From NCBI RefSeq assembly GCF_024436065.1, contig NZ_JANFNS010000002.1, positions 682,001 to 746,000 on the forward strand: 64,000 nucleotides of DNA. Direction: 5' to 3'. This stretch comes from Saccharibacillus sp. JS10. GTDB taxonomy: Bacteria > Bacillota > Bacilli > Paenibacillales > Paenibacillaceae. Below are positions 63,872 through 64,000 of this stretch, one piece after another. The position numbers and the translations under genes are program-made. The notes under the pieces were generated by a model that was given only the letters and a program-made list of their open reading frames with translations, was not told where the DNA came from and did not search any database. Positions within the stretch are counted from its first letter, which is position 1; every line of letters begins with the position of its first letter.

Positions 63872-64000
63872 TGAAACCGTTTCGTACCCGTCTTACGTTG
63901 ATTTTATTGCTGCTGGTCGGAATTTCTGTATTAGCGGCAGGGCTGACGATGGCTAAAGTTTTTCGAGATTCGCATATTCGTTCGTTGGAAGAGTATATGG
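63871..64000 (+). CDS. Start of a membrane sensor protein, probably histidine kinase (partial)
   Basis: Only 43 codons are in the window: MKPFRTRLTLILLLLVGISV followed by a membrane segment end and FRDSHIRSLEEYM. A basic start, one hydrophobic helix and the beginning of an extracellular loop are typical of PhoR-like kinases; phoPR lies downstream of mdh in Bacillus. Translationally coupled to the BASS transporter gene, which is unusual for phoR. No kinase motif is visible yet. Confidence 0.55.
   Translation, partial: MKPFRTRLTLILLLLVGISVLAAGLTMAKVFRDSHIRSLEEYM

Overview
The window is a stretch of core chromosome from a low-to-moderate GC Gram-positive bacterium of the Bacilli, most probably Paenibacillaceae (Paenibacillus or Saccharibacillus-like). 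The evidence is the gene set and order (liaFSR, sufCDSUB, dnaE-accDA-pyk-citZ-icd-mdh, YtoI-, YunD-, YfkAB- and YlbF-like proteins), strong GGAGG-type ribosome sites, frequent GTG/TTG starts and compact T-tailed terminators. I see no tRNA, rRNA, CRISPR array, prophage or complete insertion sequence. Genus-level placement is inference.

Layout. 1-104: end of a threonyl-tRNA synthetase gene. 663-3600: liaFSR cell-envelope stress operon behind a perfect palindrome. 3601-4393: a non-coding block with two inverted copies of a long hairpin repeat. 4394-8431: HtrA-type protease and a two-component system. 8595-14919: ispH, DAHP synthase, an unusual GSI-beta-like glutamine synthetase with a perfect GlnR/TnrA-type box, serC, trmL and an AbrB-type regulator. 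15007-17269 (minus): a membrane-anchored NAGPA-domain protein with a coiled-coil partner, and a DUF2161 PD-(D/E)XK protein. 17453-21232: LacI-type regulator and GH2 beta-mannosidase. 21233-21766: a second pair of hairpin repeats. 21767-24837: acyl-CoA thioesterase, an FMN riboswitch controlling an EamA-family transporter, and an esterase. 24896-31600: phospholipase D-like protein, PAS histidine kinase, DegV protein and small membrane or orphan proteins. 31914-38760: Dps, the sufCDSUB Fe-S assembly operon and an unrecognised protein. 38830-46708: two HD-GYP proteins flanking a YunD-like phosphoesterase, a radical SAM protein, a CNNM/CBS protein, a HAD phosphatase and a YlbF-family protein. 46886-60992: YtoI-like regulator, dnaE, accDA, pyk, thioesterase, fxsA, citZ, icd and mdh. 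61147-64000: SDR oxidoreductase, YfbR-like 5'-nucleotidase, BASS transporter and the start of a sensor kinase gene.

How it works together. The 48-61 kb block links replication, fatty-acid initiation, the end of glycolysis and the first TCA steps; cre-like and GATAA-type dyads precede citZ. The suf promoter carries two PerR/Fur-type boxes over and just after its -10, suggesting metal or peroxide control of Fe-S assembly, with dps next door. Envelope stress is covered by liaFSR and by htrA with its two-component system.

Most worth a second look: (i) two loci that each carry a forward copy, an intrinsic terminator and an inverted copy of a roughly 140-185 nt hairpin repeat directly after a gene; (ii) the FMN riboswitch in front of an EamA transporter, a candidate flavin importer; (iii) the GSI-beta-like glutamine synthetase with an adenylylation-type NLYDLP motif; (iv) mutually exclusive hairpins in the pyk leader; (v) the suf operator boxes. 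No database search was possible; family names rest on motif recognition.
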